This document shows, piece after piece, positions 25,955-33,693 of a stretch of 64,000 nucleotides of DNA; position 1 is the first letter of the stretch; each line of letters begins with the position of its first letter. The translations under genes were made by a program, and so were the position numbers. Where the stretch lies: contig NZ_ABLD01000007.1 in NCBI RefSeq assembly GCF_000172415.1, positions 124,001 to 188,000 on the forward strand, in the 5' to 3' direction. Origin of the DNA: Paraburkholderia graminis C4D1M. GTDB taxonomy: Bacteria > Pseudomonadota > Gammaproteobacteria > Burkholderiales > Burkholderiaceae. The notes below the pieces were generated by a model, which worked only from the letters and a program-made list of their open reading frames with translations, was not told the origin of the DNA and made no database searches.

Positions 25955-26650
25955 ATGACACTCGATCATCCAATTTTCACGCGCTGGCCGGCGCGGCACC
26001 CTGATCGGCTCCAGCTCTTTTCGTTACCGACGCCCAACGGCGTGAAGGTCGGGATCATGCTTGAGGAAACGGGTCTTGCGTATGAGGCGCACCGCATCGA
26101 CATCATGGCAAACGAGCACCATGACCCGGCTTTTCTCGCCCTCAATCCGAACGGCAAGATTCCGGCGATCTTCGATCCCGACGGTCCCGGTGGACGGCCG
26201 CTTGCATTGTTCGAATCGGGAGCGATCCTGATCTATCTCGCCGAGAAGACCGGGCAACTCCTTTCCACCGATCCCGTTACTCGCTACGAAACGATCCAGT
26301 GGCTGATGTGGCAGATGGGCGGTGTCGGGCCGATGTTCGGCCAGGTTGGCTTCTTCAACAAATTCGCCGGCAAAGCGTATGAGGACAAGCGCCCGCGCGA
26401 TCGCTACGTCGCGGAATCAGCGCGGCTGCTCGGTGTTCTCGACCAACGGCTCGCGGGCCGCGACTGGGTAATGGGCGCTGAGTACAGCATCGCCGATATT
26501 TCACTGCTCGGCTGGGTACGCAACCTGATCGGCTTTTATGAAGCGCGTGAGCTTGTCGGCTTCGACCGCTTCTCGCATGTCGAGCGCTGGTTCGAGCGCG
26601 GTCTCGCGCGCCCGGCGGTGCAGCGCGGGTTGGCAGTGACCGCGGCCTGA
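25955..26650 (+). CDS. Glutathione S-transferase, Nu-class (YfcG/YghU-like)
   Basis: This 231-aa protein has an N-terminal thioredoxin fold with LFSLPTPNGVKVGIMLEE, where the TPNG motif marks the Nu class. LNPNGKIPAIFD and LFESGAILIYLAEKTG form the glutathione site. The C-terminal helical domain has AEYSIADISLLGWVR. Nu-class enzymes act as disulfide-bond or organic-peroxide reductases using glutathione. AGGAG lies before the ATG at 25955. It fits the thiol and electrophile-defence neighbourhood. Confidence 0.9.
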   Translation: MTLDHPIFTRWPARHPDRLQLFSLPTPNGVKVGIMLEETGLAYEAHRIDIMANEHHDPAFLALNPNGKIPAIFDPDGPGGRPLALFESGAILIYLAEKTGQLLSTDPVTRYETIQWLMWQMGGVGPMFGQVGFFNKFAGKAYEDKRPRDRYVAESARLLGVLDQRLAGRDWVMGAEYSIADISLLGWVRNLIGFYEARELVGFDRFSHVERWFERGLARPAVQRGLAVTAA

Positions 26651-26721
26651 AGCGAGGCTGTCGAAACGTTCTGTATAGCGAAGCATAAAGCCGCTCACAT
26701 TCTTTTCAAGCGAGGATCTCC

Positions 26722-27192
26722 GTGATCGAAATCAACGCCGACGCAGAGGCGATCATCAAGCGGGCGATATTGTCATTCGTCGCGACGGTCAACGACGATG
26801 GAACGCCGAATCTTTCGCCGAAGGCATCGTTGACAGTCAGGAACGGTGTTCTCTACTTCGCCGATATCGCCTCGCCCGCGACGATACGAAACCTGAAACG
26901 CAAGCCCGCCGTCGAGATCAACGTAATCGACATCTTCGAGAGGCGCGGTTATCGATTCAAAGGTCATGCGTCGATCCTGCCGCCAGGCGATGACGAGTAC
27001 TCGATGATCGCGGACTGGGTCCGCTCGACGAACGGCCCCGAGTACCCCGTCGATCACGTCGTCAGGATCGAAACGCTTTCGATCTCTCCGCTGCTGTCGC
27101 CGGCGCATGTATTCGCGGAGCCTGCTCGAACTCAGGATGAAATCAGGAACACTTACTATCAAAAGTACGGTGTTAAACGCATCGGCGAATAG
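26722..27192 (+). CDS. Pyridoxamine 5'-phosphate oxidase-family flavoprotein
   Basis: This 156-aa split-barrel protein starts with GTG at 26722 with an upstream GAGGA site. Residues 15-60 (LSFVATVNDDGTPNLSPKASLTVRNGVLYFADI) form the FMN-binding strands, shown here only as an overview of the region. The YRFKGHASILP segment and VVRIETLSISPL complete the barrel. Members bind FMN, F420 or heme; which one applies here cannot be told. It lies between GST and GNAT genes in the same direction. Confidence 0.82.
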   Translation: MIEINADAEAIIKRAILSFVATVNDDGTPNLSPKASLTVRNGVLYFADIASPATIRNLKRKPAVEINVIDIFERRGYRFKGHASILPPGDDEYSMIADWVRSTNGPEYPVDHVVRIETLSISPLLSPAHVFAEPARTQDEIRNTYYQKYGVKRIGE

Positions 27193-27235
27193 GCGAATAG
27201 CGTGAGAAGTACTCGCGCAAGCCAGGAGAAAATCT

Positions 27236-27685
27236 ATGCTATCGGTTGAGATCAAAGCCATTGAAAAGAACGACTTTGATATTTGGCTTCCTCTGTGGAA
27301 AGGCTATCAGCGATTCTACGAAGTGAATATCCCCGAGTCGGTGACGCTCGAAACATGGGCACGCTTCGTGGACCCGTTGGAGCCGATGCATGCGGCGCTT
27401 GCCATGATGGGCGAACACGCGTTCGGCCTGGTGCATTCCATCTACCATCGATCCACCTGGACAACCGCCAACTACTGCTATCTGCAGGACCTGTTTGTCG
27501 CAGCCGATGTGCGTGGCGGCGGCATCGGCCGCGCGCTGATCGAGCATGTTTATGCGGACGCGAAACGTCGCGGGGCGGCGCGTGTGCACTGGCTGACACA
27601 CCGAACGAACTCTGCCGCCATGCGGCTTTATGAAAGCGTCGGACATCGCTCGGGCTTCGTCCAGTACCGGAAACTGCTCACCTGA
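27236..27685 (+). CDS. GNAT-family N-acetyltransferase
   Basis: This 149-aa protein has YLQDLFVAADVRGGGIGRALIEHV, which contains the acetyl-CoA loop RGGGIGRAL (about residue 92), followed by RVHWLTHRTNSAAMRLYESVG, the usual C-terminal half of the GNAT fold. The substrate is unknown. AGGAGA lies before the ATG. It closes the plus-strand run that starts at 23689; a conserved promoter-like element follows it. Confidence 0.87.
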   Translation: MLSVEIKAIEKNDFDIWLPLWKGYQRFYEVNIPESVTLETWARFVDPLEPMHAALAMMGEHAFGLVHSIYHRSTWTTANYCYLQDLFVAADVRGGGIGRALIEHVYADAKRRGAARVHWLTHRTNSAAMRLYESVGHRSGFVQYRKLLT

Positions 27686-27746
27686 AAATTCCCGCGCGAG
27701 ATCTCGTCAGAACTCCTTCGACACATCAAGCAACCACGCCTTCTTT

Positions 27747-27822
27747 GATCCTTTTGAGCATTTTATTGAGCAATTGCAGTCTCGAAACCCGCATCGGGCA
27801 AGCCTAAAGTGAAGGCTCCTGA
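27747..27822 (+). promoter_or_regulatory. 76-bp conserved upstream element, copy B
   Basis: This is the second copy of the element at 23561-23636 (63/76 identical, no gaps). It ends 34 bp before the DUF417 (RclC-like) start. Conservation across two unrelated promoters in a region with other divergence argues for protein binding rather than chance. Confidence 0.7.
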
Positions 27823-27855
27823 TGACCGACCCACAACCTGAATTGGAAACCCAAA

Positions 27856-28362
27856 ATGTCTATTCCCACAGATCAGCTCCGTCTTCAAATCGCCGAGAAA
27901 AGCGCAGGATCGCTCTCTAGTCTGGCTCTACTCAGATGGGCGCTTGTCATCGTCTTTCTTTGGTTCGGTGCAATGAAATTCACCGCCTACGAAGCCAACG
28001 GCATCGCTCCGTTCATTATGCACAGCCCGATCATGAGCTGGTTGCATTCCCTGTTCGGAATTCAAGGGGCAAGCGACGTTATCGGCGTACTCGAACTGTC
28101 GACTGCGGCAGCGCTGACTATCGGAGCCTTCGTGCCCGTTTTCTCTGCATTGGGTGCAGCCATGTCGGCCGCGACCTACTTCATCACGCTGACTTTCTTC
28201 CTGAGCACGCCAGGCGTAGCCGAAGCGACGGCGGGTGGGTTTCCTGCAATTTCAGCCTTGCCTGGCCAGTTCCTTCTCAAAGATGTCGTTCTACTGGCTG
28301 CATCGCTTTCACTCCTAGTGGCGTCCATTCAGGCCTCGTGGGCTAACGCTCAGAAGCCGTGA
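27856..28362 (+). CDS. DUF417 family membrane protein, RclC (YkgB)-like
   Basis: This 168-aa protein has about four membrane helices. LRWALVIVFLWFGAMKFTAYE, IAPFIMHSPIMSW, ITLTFFLSTPG and QFLLKDVVLLAAS match the conserved blocks of E. coli YkgB/RclC, part of the reactive-chlorine operon rclABC controlled by RclR. It is a little shorter than E. coli RclC, lacking part of the first loop. The biochemical role of RclC is not established. The conserved 76-bp element lies just upstream, and an RclR-like gene lies 4.3 kb upstream. Confidence 0.85.
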   Translation: MSIPTDQLRLQIAEKSAGSLSSLALLRWALVIVFLWFGAMKFTAYEANGIAPFIMHSPIMSWLHSLFGIQGASDVIGVLELSTAAALTIGAFVPVFSALGAAMSAATYFITLTFFLSTPGVAEATAGGFPAISALPGQFLLKDVVLLAASLSLLVASIQASWANAQKP

Positions 28363-28440
28363 CCTGGATGAACTTTCGATACCGCGATTAACGGTACCGC
28401 GCGAAGCATTCCACCCATGCAGATGAAGAGGAAAGCAAAC

Positions 28441-28896
28441 GTGAACGAGTCCACTGAGATCGGCGACAGAATCGCCGACAAATCTTCGCAGCCCGACGAG
28501 CGCACTATCCGCGACTGGATGGGGCCGGAGGCTTTCGAGCATTGGGTCGAACTGCGGAGCTGGATCGACGCATCGTATCCCGGTGTTTTTGCGCCAGACT
28601 GGCTATATGGCGGCAAGAAGCGCGGTTGGTCACTGCGCTACAGAAAGACCAAGGCGCTCTGCACGCTGTTGCCCGCATACAGGCTGTTGTCGGTTCTGGT
28701 GGTCCTGGGGCGAGCTGAACGGGAGAAGTTCGAGGCGCGGCGTTACTTCTGGAGCCCACAGTTGGTGAAGCTCTACGATGAAGCCCGCGCCTACCCCGAC
28801 GGCAAATGGCTGACTGTCCCGATTTCATCCGCGGATGATCGGCATGAGGTGACCGAGCTGATGCGTATGAAGCGCCCTACGCTTTCACGCGATTGA
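28441..28896 (+). CDS. DUF3788 family protein
   Basis: This 151-aa protein starts with PDERTIRDWMGPEAFEHWVEL and contains GWSLRYRKTKALCTLLPAY and FEARRYFWSPQLVKLYDEA. The pattern fits DUF3788, a small family of unknown function. I chose GTG at 28441 because AGGAAAG lies 5 nt upstream; an in-frame ATG at 28417 would add eight residues. It probably forms one transcript with the RclC-like gene. Confidence 0.7.
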   Translation: MNESTEIGDRIADKSSQPDERTIRDWMGPEAFEHWVELRSWIDASYPGVFAPDWLYGGKKRGWSLRYRKTKALCTLLPAYRLLSVLVVLGRAEREKFEARRYFWSPQLVKLYDEARAYPDGKWLTVPISSADDRHEVTELMRMKRPTLSRD

Positions 28897-28924
28897 ATCG
28901 TACGTCGCGGAAGCCACGTTCTCT

Positions 28925-28966
28925 GTACCGGATATCATCCCACAATCCGTACCGGTACTGTACCGG
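28925..28966. promoter_or_regulatory. Three GTACCGG repeats upstream of lysE, candidate operator
   Basis: GTACCGG occurs at 28925-28931, 28949-28955 and 28960-28966, with GGTAC overlaps that make a local palindrome ACCGGT. The spacing and location (52 bp before the LysE start) suggest a regulator site, perhaps for a MocR-type protein. The GGTAC core also appears in the operator candidate at 20014. Confidence 0.5.
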
Positions 28967-29017
28967 CAACGCTGGCTAGAATGGTCAAAATCTTCTAGCC
29001 TCGTTCCGGAGCCCGCC

Positions 29018-29644
29018 ATGTCCTACCTCACGCTCAGCGCGCTGCCCGCCGGCATCCTGTTCGCGCTCGTCACCAGCATCACGCCTGGCCCGAACAACAC
29101 GATGTTGCTCGCGTCGGGCGTCAACTTCGGTTTTCGCCGCACCTTGCCGCACATTTCAGGTATCAGCGCCGGCGTCGTGCTATTGATGCTGTCGGTCGGC
29201 GTCGGACTCGGCGAAGCCTTCGTGCATTTCCCGGTGCTGTACACAGTGCTCGAAGTGGCGAGCGTCGCCTACCTGCTTTATCTCGCGTGGAAAATCGGCA
29301 CGTCGGGCGAACTGAAGGTCAGGCAGGGCGAGCGCCGGCCCATGAAGTTCTATGAAGCCATCGCGTTTCAGTGGGTCAATCCGAAGGCGTGGATGATGGT
29401 GCTGACTGCGGCCACGACCATCCATCTGAGCGAGAGCTACAGCATGAACGCAGTGGCAATGGCGGCGGTGTTCTATGTGATCGGCTTTCCGTGCATCTGC
29501 CTGTGGGCCGGGTTTGGCACCGCGATGCGGCGCGTGTTGTCCGACGCGAGGCGTCTGCGCGCTTTTAACATCACGATGGCGCTGCTGCTGGTGCTTTCGC
29601 TGTATCCGATCGCGCTGAAGCTGCTGGACGCAGCCACCTCGTAA
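29018..29644 (+). CDS. LysE-family amino acid exporter
   Basis: This 208-aa inner-membrane protein has six or so membrane helices and opens with LFALVTSITPGPNNTMLLASG, the LysE/RhtB signature (TPGPNN). FRRTLPHISGISAGV and FQWVNPKAWMM are also family motifs. Members export amino acids such as lysine, homoserine or cysteine pathway products. GGAG lies upstream of the ATG. It converges with the MocR regulator gene at 29676. Confidence 0.9.
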   Translation: MSYLTLSALPAGILFALVTSITPGPNNTMLLASGVNFGFRRTLPHISGISAGVVLLMLSVGVGLGEAFVHFPVLYTVLEVASVAYLLYLAWKIGTSGELKVRQGERRPMKFYEAIAFQWVNPKAWMMVLTAATTIHLSESYSMNAVAMAAVFYVIGFPCICLWAGFGTAMRRVLSDARRLRAFNITMALLLVLSLYPIALKLLDAATS

Positions 29645-29675
29645 GCGAGCGAGAGACGCGCCAGGCGATGCGCAT

Positions 29676-31091
29676 CTAAACCGCCCCGCGTCCTACTCGC
29701 TCGATGAAGCGCCACAACGCATCGTCGGTCGAATAAGGGGCGTTGAAGCGAAACCATGCGCTCGGCGCGTCGTCCGGCCGGAAGTATGAGCCGGGCGCAA
29801 GCCAGATGCCGTGCTGGAGCGCGGCCGTCGCGACGTCGCCGGCAGACGCAGGATCAATCGGCAGGCGAGCCCACAGAAACAACCCCGCTCGCGGCCGATG
29901 AAACACTTCGAGCCCAAGCGAGTCGAGCCGCTCTTCGACGGTCGCATGCGCGAGCTTGAGCCGCTCGTTGACCGCTTCCACGTGACGCGCGTAGCGGCCC
30001 TCGAGCAGAACCTTATCGACAATCCGCTCGATTGCCTCCGACGAAGTCAAGCCCACCGCCATCTTCGTGCGCGCCAGTTCGCGCAGCACCGCGCGCTCCG
30101 CGACCACGTAGCCGCAGCGCAGCCCCGGCGTCACCGTCTTCGAAAAACCGCCGACATACAGCACGCGCTGCAAGCCTTCCATCGCGGCAAAAAGCGGCGC
30201 GCCGGACGGCGCCAGTTCGCGGCTCACGTCGTCCTCGATCACCCACATGCGCTGACGCTCGGCGATCTGCAGCAGGCGGAACGCCGCCGACATGCCGAAG
30301 GTCGCGCCGGTCGGATTCTGCAGCGTCGTGTTGACGAAAATGGCCTTCGGCTTGTGCTCCCCGACGAGCGCTTCGAGCACCTCGGTATCGACGCCCGCGG
30401 GTGTGCGCGGCACGCCATGCACGACGAGTCCGGCGAGCTTGAGAATCTGCAGCAGGTTGCAATAGCCGGGATCTTCGACGATCACCGCGTCGCCCGCGCG
30501 CAGCAACGTGCGCACGATCAGATCGAGCCCTTGCGTCGCGCCCTGCGTGAGCAGCACGTTGGACACGTCGACGGGCAGACCGCGCCGGTCGAGCTGCTCG
30601 GCGATGCGCTCGCGCAACGGCGCGAAGCCGTAGGGATGGCCGTAATCGCCGAACCGCGCGGCAGGCACCCGGCTCATCGCGCGCAACGCATGCTGCAAAC
30701 CGGTCTCGTTGATCCATTCATTCGGCAGCCAGCCGCCGCCGGCCTTGATCGGCACCGAATGGTCGGCGAATACGTCGGACAGAAGCCAGGTCGCGGTGAG
30801 GCTCGGCGGCTGCCAGTCGGTCACGGCCGCTCGCGGCGCAGGCGAGCGCGCCGCCACGCGATAACCGGAGCCGCGCCGCGCGACCACGAGCCCCATCGAC
30901 ACCAGACGGTTGTACGCCTCCGTCACCGTGAAGGTGCTCAACTCATGCGTCTGCGCAAGTTGCCGCACCGACGGCAGCAGTGCGCCCGCGCGCAGCGACT
31001 GCGCCTCGATGGCTTGCGCGAAGCCTTGCACGACCTGGTCGACGAGCGTGGGAGCGGCGCGCCGGTCGCGCTCGAGATTCAATTCGATCAT
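29676..31091 (-). CDS. MocR-family PLP-dependent transcriptional regulator
   Basis: This 471-aa protein has an N-terminal GntR helix-turn-helix (APTLVDQVVQGFAQAIEAQS, then ELSTFTVTEAYNRLVSMG) and an aminotransferase-like domain. GGFSKTVTPGLRCGYV carries the PLP-binding Lys, and VIEDDVSREL holds a PLP-contact Asp but lacks the usual Tyr. The ATG at 31091 (MIELNLERD) is the natural start. It is divergent from the omega-transaminase at 31350, whose expression it may control, and converges with lysE. Confidence 0.88.
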   Translation of the reverse strand: MIELNLERDRRAAPTLVDQVVQGFAQAIEAQSLRAGALLPSVRQLAQTHELSTFTVTEAYNRLVSMGLVVARRGSGYRVAARSPAPRAAVTDWQPPSLTATWLLSDVFADHSVPIKAGGGWLPNEWINETGLQHALRAMSRVPAARFGDYGHPYGFAPLRERIAEQLDRRGLPVDVSNVLLTQGATQGLDLIVRTLLRAGDAVIVEDPGYCNLLQILKLAGLVVHGVPRTPAGVDTEVLEALVGEHKPKAIFVNTTLQNPTGATFGMSAAFRLLQIAERQRMWVIEDDVSRELAPSGAPLFAAMEGLQRVLYVGGFSKTVTPGLRCGYVVAERAVLRELARTKMAVGLTSSEAIERIVDKVLLEGRYARHVEAVNERLKLAHATVEERLDSLGLEVFHRPRAGLFLWARLPIDPASAGDVATAALQHGIWLAPGSYFRPDDAPSAWFRFNAPYSTDDALWRFIERVGRGAV

Positions 31092-31158
31092 GGTCGGAAG
31101 TGTGGACTCGGAACGAAAAAGCCGGCCGCGACGCACGGCCCGAAGCGGATCGCGTCGG

Positions 31159-31211
31159 CACAGTTACCGCCGATCCACCAACACAGTTAGCGCGACACCG
31201 CGTCAACTGTT
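31159..31211. promoter_or_regulatory. Direct and inverted CACAGTTA half-sites, candidate MocR operator
   Basis: CACAGTTA occurs at 31159-31166 and 31182-31189 (23-bp pitch), followed by an inverted near-copy CAACTGTT at 31204-31211. Two direct repeats plus one inverted half-site, each about two helical turns apart, match the layout known for MocR regulators such as GabR and PdxR. It lies between the divergent regulator and transaminase genes. Confidence 0.55.
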
Positions 31212-31249
31212 TATGCCGCCATTAAACCGCGAACGCTACAGTTTTGGCT

Positions 31250-31326
31250 ACGCCCAAAGGAAGTCCCCTTGGCAGACGCCCCGAAGCAACTATTCTTGGG
31301 GGACGCCCAAAGGAAGTCCCTCTTGG
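31250..31326. repeat. Direct repeat with hairpin potential upstream of the transaminase
   Basis: ACGCCCAAAGGAAGTCCC occurs at 31250 and again at 31303, 53 bp apart, each followed by C/T and TTGG. Each copy can fold as an imperfect hairpin (CCAAAGG with CCCTTGG). It may be an extragenic repeat or a leader element of the transaminase mRNA. Confidence 0.6.
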
Positions 31327-31349
31327 GAAACCACTTCGAGGAGAAACCC

Positions 31350-32678
31350 ATGACTTCGCGCCCCGTCATCGACGATCTGTCGTCTTTCTGGATGCCGTTC
31401 ACCGCCAATCGCCAGTTCAAGGCCGCGCCGCGCCTGCTGGAATCGGCGAAAGGCATGTACTACCGCAGCACGGACGGCCGCGAAGTGCTCGACGGCTGCG
31501 CGGGCCTATGGTGCGTGAATGCGGGCCACAGCCGCGACGAGATCGTCGCCGCGATCACGAAGCAGCTTTCCACGCTGGACTTCGCGCCGACGTTCCAGAT
31601 GGGCCATCCGCTCGCGTTCGAAGCGGCCACGCGGGTCGCCGAGTTAATGCCCGAAGGGCTCGACCGCATCTTCTTCACGAACTCGGGTTCCGAATCCGTC
31701 GACACCGCGCTGAAAATCGCGCTCGCCTATCACCGCTCGCGCGGCGAAGCGCAGCGCACGCGCCTGATCGGCCGCGAGCGCGGTTATCACGGCGTGGGCT
31801 TCGGCGGCATTTCGGTCGGCGGCATCGCGCCGAACCGCAAGACGTTTTCCGGCGCATTGCTGCCGGCCGTCGATCATCTGCCGCACACGCACAATCTCGA
31901 GCAGAACGCGTTCTCGAAGGGTCAGCCGGCGTGGGGCGCGCATCTCGCGGACGAACTCGAACGCATCGTCGCGCTGCACGATGCGTCGACGATTGCCGCG
32001 GTGATCGTCGAACCGGTCGCCGGCTCGACGGGCGTGCTGATTCCGCCGCAAGGCTACCTGCAGAAGCTGCGCGACATCTGCACGAAGCACGGCATCCTGC
32101 TGATTTTCGACGAAGTGATCACGGGCTTCGGCCGCGTCGGCAAGGCCACGGCCAGCGAATATTTCGGCGTGACGCCCGACCTGATCACGATGGCGAAGGC
32201 GATCAACAACGCGTCGATTCCGATGGGCGCAGTCGCGGCGAGCCGCACGGTGCACGACACGATCGTCAACGGCGGCGCACAAGGCGCGATCGAGCTGTTC
32301 CACGGCTACACGTATTCGGCGCACCCGGCCGCGGTCGCCGCCGCCATCGCGACGCTCGACCTGTATCGCAGCGAAGGCCTGTTCGAGCGCGCCGCGTCGC
32401 TCGCGCCGACGTTCGAAGCCGCCGTTCACTCGCTGCGCGGCGCGAAGCATGTGAAGGACATCCGCAACCTTGGGATGATCGCCGGCATCGAACTCGAATC
32501 GCGCGACGGCGCACCGGGCGCGCGCGCTTACGAGGCGTTCGTCAAATGCTTCGAGGCGGGCGTGCTGGTGCGCTTTACGGGGGACATCCTGGCGTTTTCG
32601 CCGCCGCTCATCATCAACGAAGAGCAGATCGCGCATCTCTTCAAGACGGTCGGCGACGTGCTGGCCACGGTGCAGTAA
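31350..32678 (+). CDS. Omega-amino acid--pyruvate aminotransferase (beta-alanine type, class III)
   Basis: This 442-aa PLP enzyme moves the amino group of beta-alanine or related omega-amines to pyruvate. FWMPFTANRQFKAAPRLLESA and LWCVNAGHSRDEIV mark this class-III branch. FTNSGSESVDTALKIAL holds the phosphate-cup residues, FDEVITGFGRVG the Asp that pairs with the PLP nitrogen, and MAKAINNASIPMGAV the PLP-binding Lys. GAGGAG lies before the ATG at 31350. An ORF frame opens upstream through the repeat region, but the longer start has no family support. Confidence 0.93.
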   Translation: MTSRPVIDDLSSFWMPFTANRQFKAAPRLLESAKGMYYRSTDGREVLDGCAGLWCVNAGHSRDEIVAAITKQLSTLDFAPTFQMGHPLAFEAATRVAELMPEGLDRIFFTNSGSESVDTALKIALAYHRSRGEAQRTRLIGRERGYHGVGFGGISVGGIAPNRKTFSGALLPAVDHLPHTHNLEQNAFSKGQPAWGAHLADELERIVALHDASTIAAVIVEPVAGSTGVLIPPQGYLQKLRDICTKHGILLIFDEVITGFGRVGKATASEYFGVTPDLITMAKAINNASIPMGAVAASRTVHDTIVNGGAQGAIELFHGYTYSAHPAAVAAAIATLDLYRSEGLFERAASLAPTFEAAVHSLRGAKHVKDIRNLGMIAGIELESRDGAPGARAYEAFVKCFEAGVLVRFTGDILAFSPPLIINEEQIAHLFKTVGDVLATVQ

Positions 32679-32721
32679 GGCGACAGCGAACAACGGCGCG
32701 CAGGTCGCGCGCCGTCCGCCG

Positions 32722-33252
32722 TCAGTGATGCTGATGCGCGCGCGCAGCGCGTGTCTGCGCCGCCTTCTTCGCCGCGGCTGAACGTCCGGCTGCGCCTTTC
32801 GTCGCAGCAGCCTTCTTCGCCGCCGCCGAGCGGCTCGCGGCCGGCCGCTTGGCCGCCGCCGACTTCGCCTGCTTCGACATCGCCGAGTGCGATGCGCCGG
32901 CCTTGCTTTCGCGCTTCAGCACATTGGTCGTGGTGCGCGAGCGCTTCGCCGTCGACTCCTTGCTGGCGGTCTTTTTCGCGGCGCCCTTCTTGTGTCCCGC
33001 GGCGCTGTCCTTCTCCGCCTTCTTGCGGGTCGCCTCGCTCGTGCTGCCCTTCTTCGGCGCCTTTAGATCGACGCCCGCGCGACGCGCCTCCGACAATCCG
33101 ATCGCAATCGCCTGTTTCGGCGAGCGCACGCCGTGCTTGCCGGCGCGCACCTTGTCCACCTGTTCCTTGACGAACTCTCCAGCTTGCGTGCTCGCCGACT
33201 TGCCGGCGCGTTTGTCGGCTTCCGCACGCTTGAGGGTTTTCTTCTCGGGCAT
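32722..33252 (-). CDS. Histone H1-like Lys/Ala-rich protein with DUF6496-type N-terminus
   Basis: This 176-aa basic protein begins MPEKKTLKRAEADKRAGKSA, has HGVRSPKQAIAIGLSEARRAG (about residues 38-60, the DUF6496-like block), and ends in a long run of KKAA/AAKK repeats, like H1-like nucleoid proteins of Burkholderia and Bordetella. It probably binds DNA or RNA without sequence preference. GGAGAA lies 6 nt before the ATG at 33252. The low-complexity tail may vary in length. Confidence 0.82.
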   Translation of the reverse strand: MPEKKTLKRAEADKRAGKSASTQAGEFVKEQVDKVRAGKHGVRSPKQAIAIGLSEARRAGVDLKAPKKGSTSEATRKKAEKDSAAGHKKGAAKKTASKESTAKRSRTTTNVLKRESKAGASHSAMSKQAKSAAAKRPAASRSAAAKKAAATKGAAGRSAAAKKAAQTRAARAHQHH

Positions 33253-33403
33253 GACAGTTCTCCGGTTGACTGTGGCCCATGCAGTGAAGCAATGGCTGTG
33301 CCGCAGCGCTGAGACACTTCGCCAGGACTCGCGCCGTTCACGGGGACGGCGTATGGTGTGGTCAAGGGTCGGCGCACTGGACCGGTCCGAATGGGAGACA
33401 CTG

Positions 33404-33655
33404 ATGAAGATCCCCACCGTGCGCGCAGGCGCGCATATCGAAGGCGTTCACTGGATCGCGGAATACGCGGAAGACGTCCACGAAATTCGCATCTTCCGCG
33501 AAGGGCAGGAAATCGACGTGCACGACGCGCCTTCGTCGCTGTTCGGCGACGAGGAGAACGCGGGCTCGAAGAGCACCGCCGACCATCGCGCGGTCGAAGC
33601 GGCGGTGCTGGCTTACTTGCGGCGCTTCGTGGCGGAGCACGACGCGGAGGAATAG
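33404..33655 (+). CDS. Small acidic hypothetical protein, 83 aa
   Basis: This ORF reads MKIPTVRAGAHIEGVHWIAEY, then EIRIFREGQEIDVHDAPSS and ends AEHDAEE. It is acidic, has no signal peptide or membrane segment, and I recognise no family. GGGAGA lies shortly before the ATG. It is divergent from the H1-like gene. The frame stays open far upstream over that gene, but those codons are antisense. Confidence 0.6.
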   Translation: MKIPTVRAGAHIEGVHWIAEYAEDVHEIRIFREGQEIDVHDAPSSLFGDEENAGSKSTADHRAVEAAVLAYLRRFVAEHDAEE

Positions 33656-33693
33656 CCGCCGAGGCCGAGGCCGAGGCCGACGTCGACGCCTGC

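Noticed and set aside
28417..28440. ATG at 28417 as start of the DUF3788 gene
   Set aside because: The GTG at 28441 has a well-spaced AGGAAAG site; the ATG has none visible.
31244..32728. 494-codon plus-strand ORF in another frame of the transaminase gene
   Set aside because: The overlapping frame encodes a complete class III transaminase; this one is Arg-rich and featureless.
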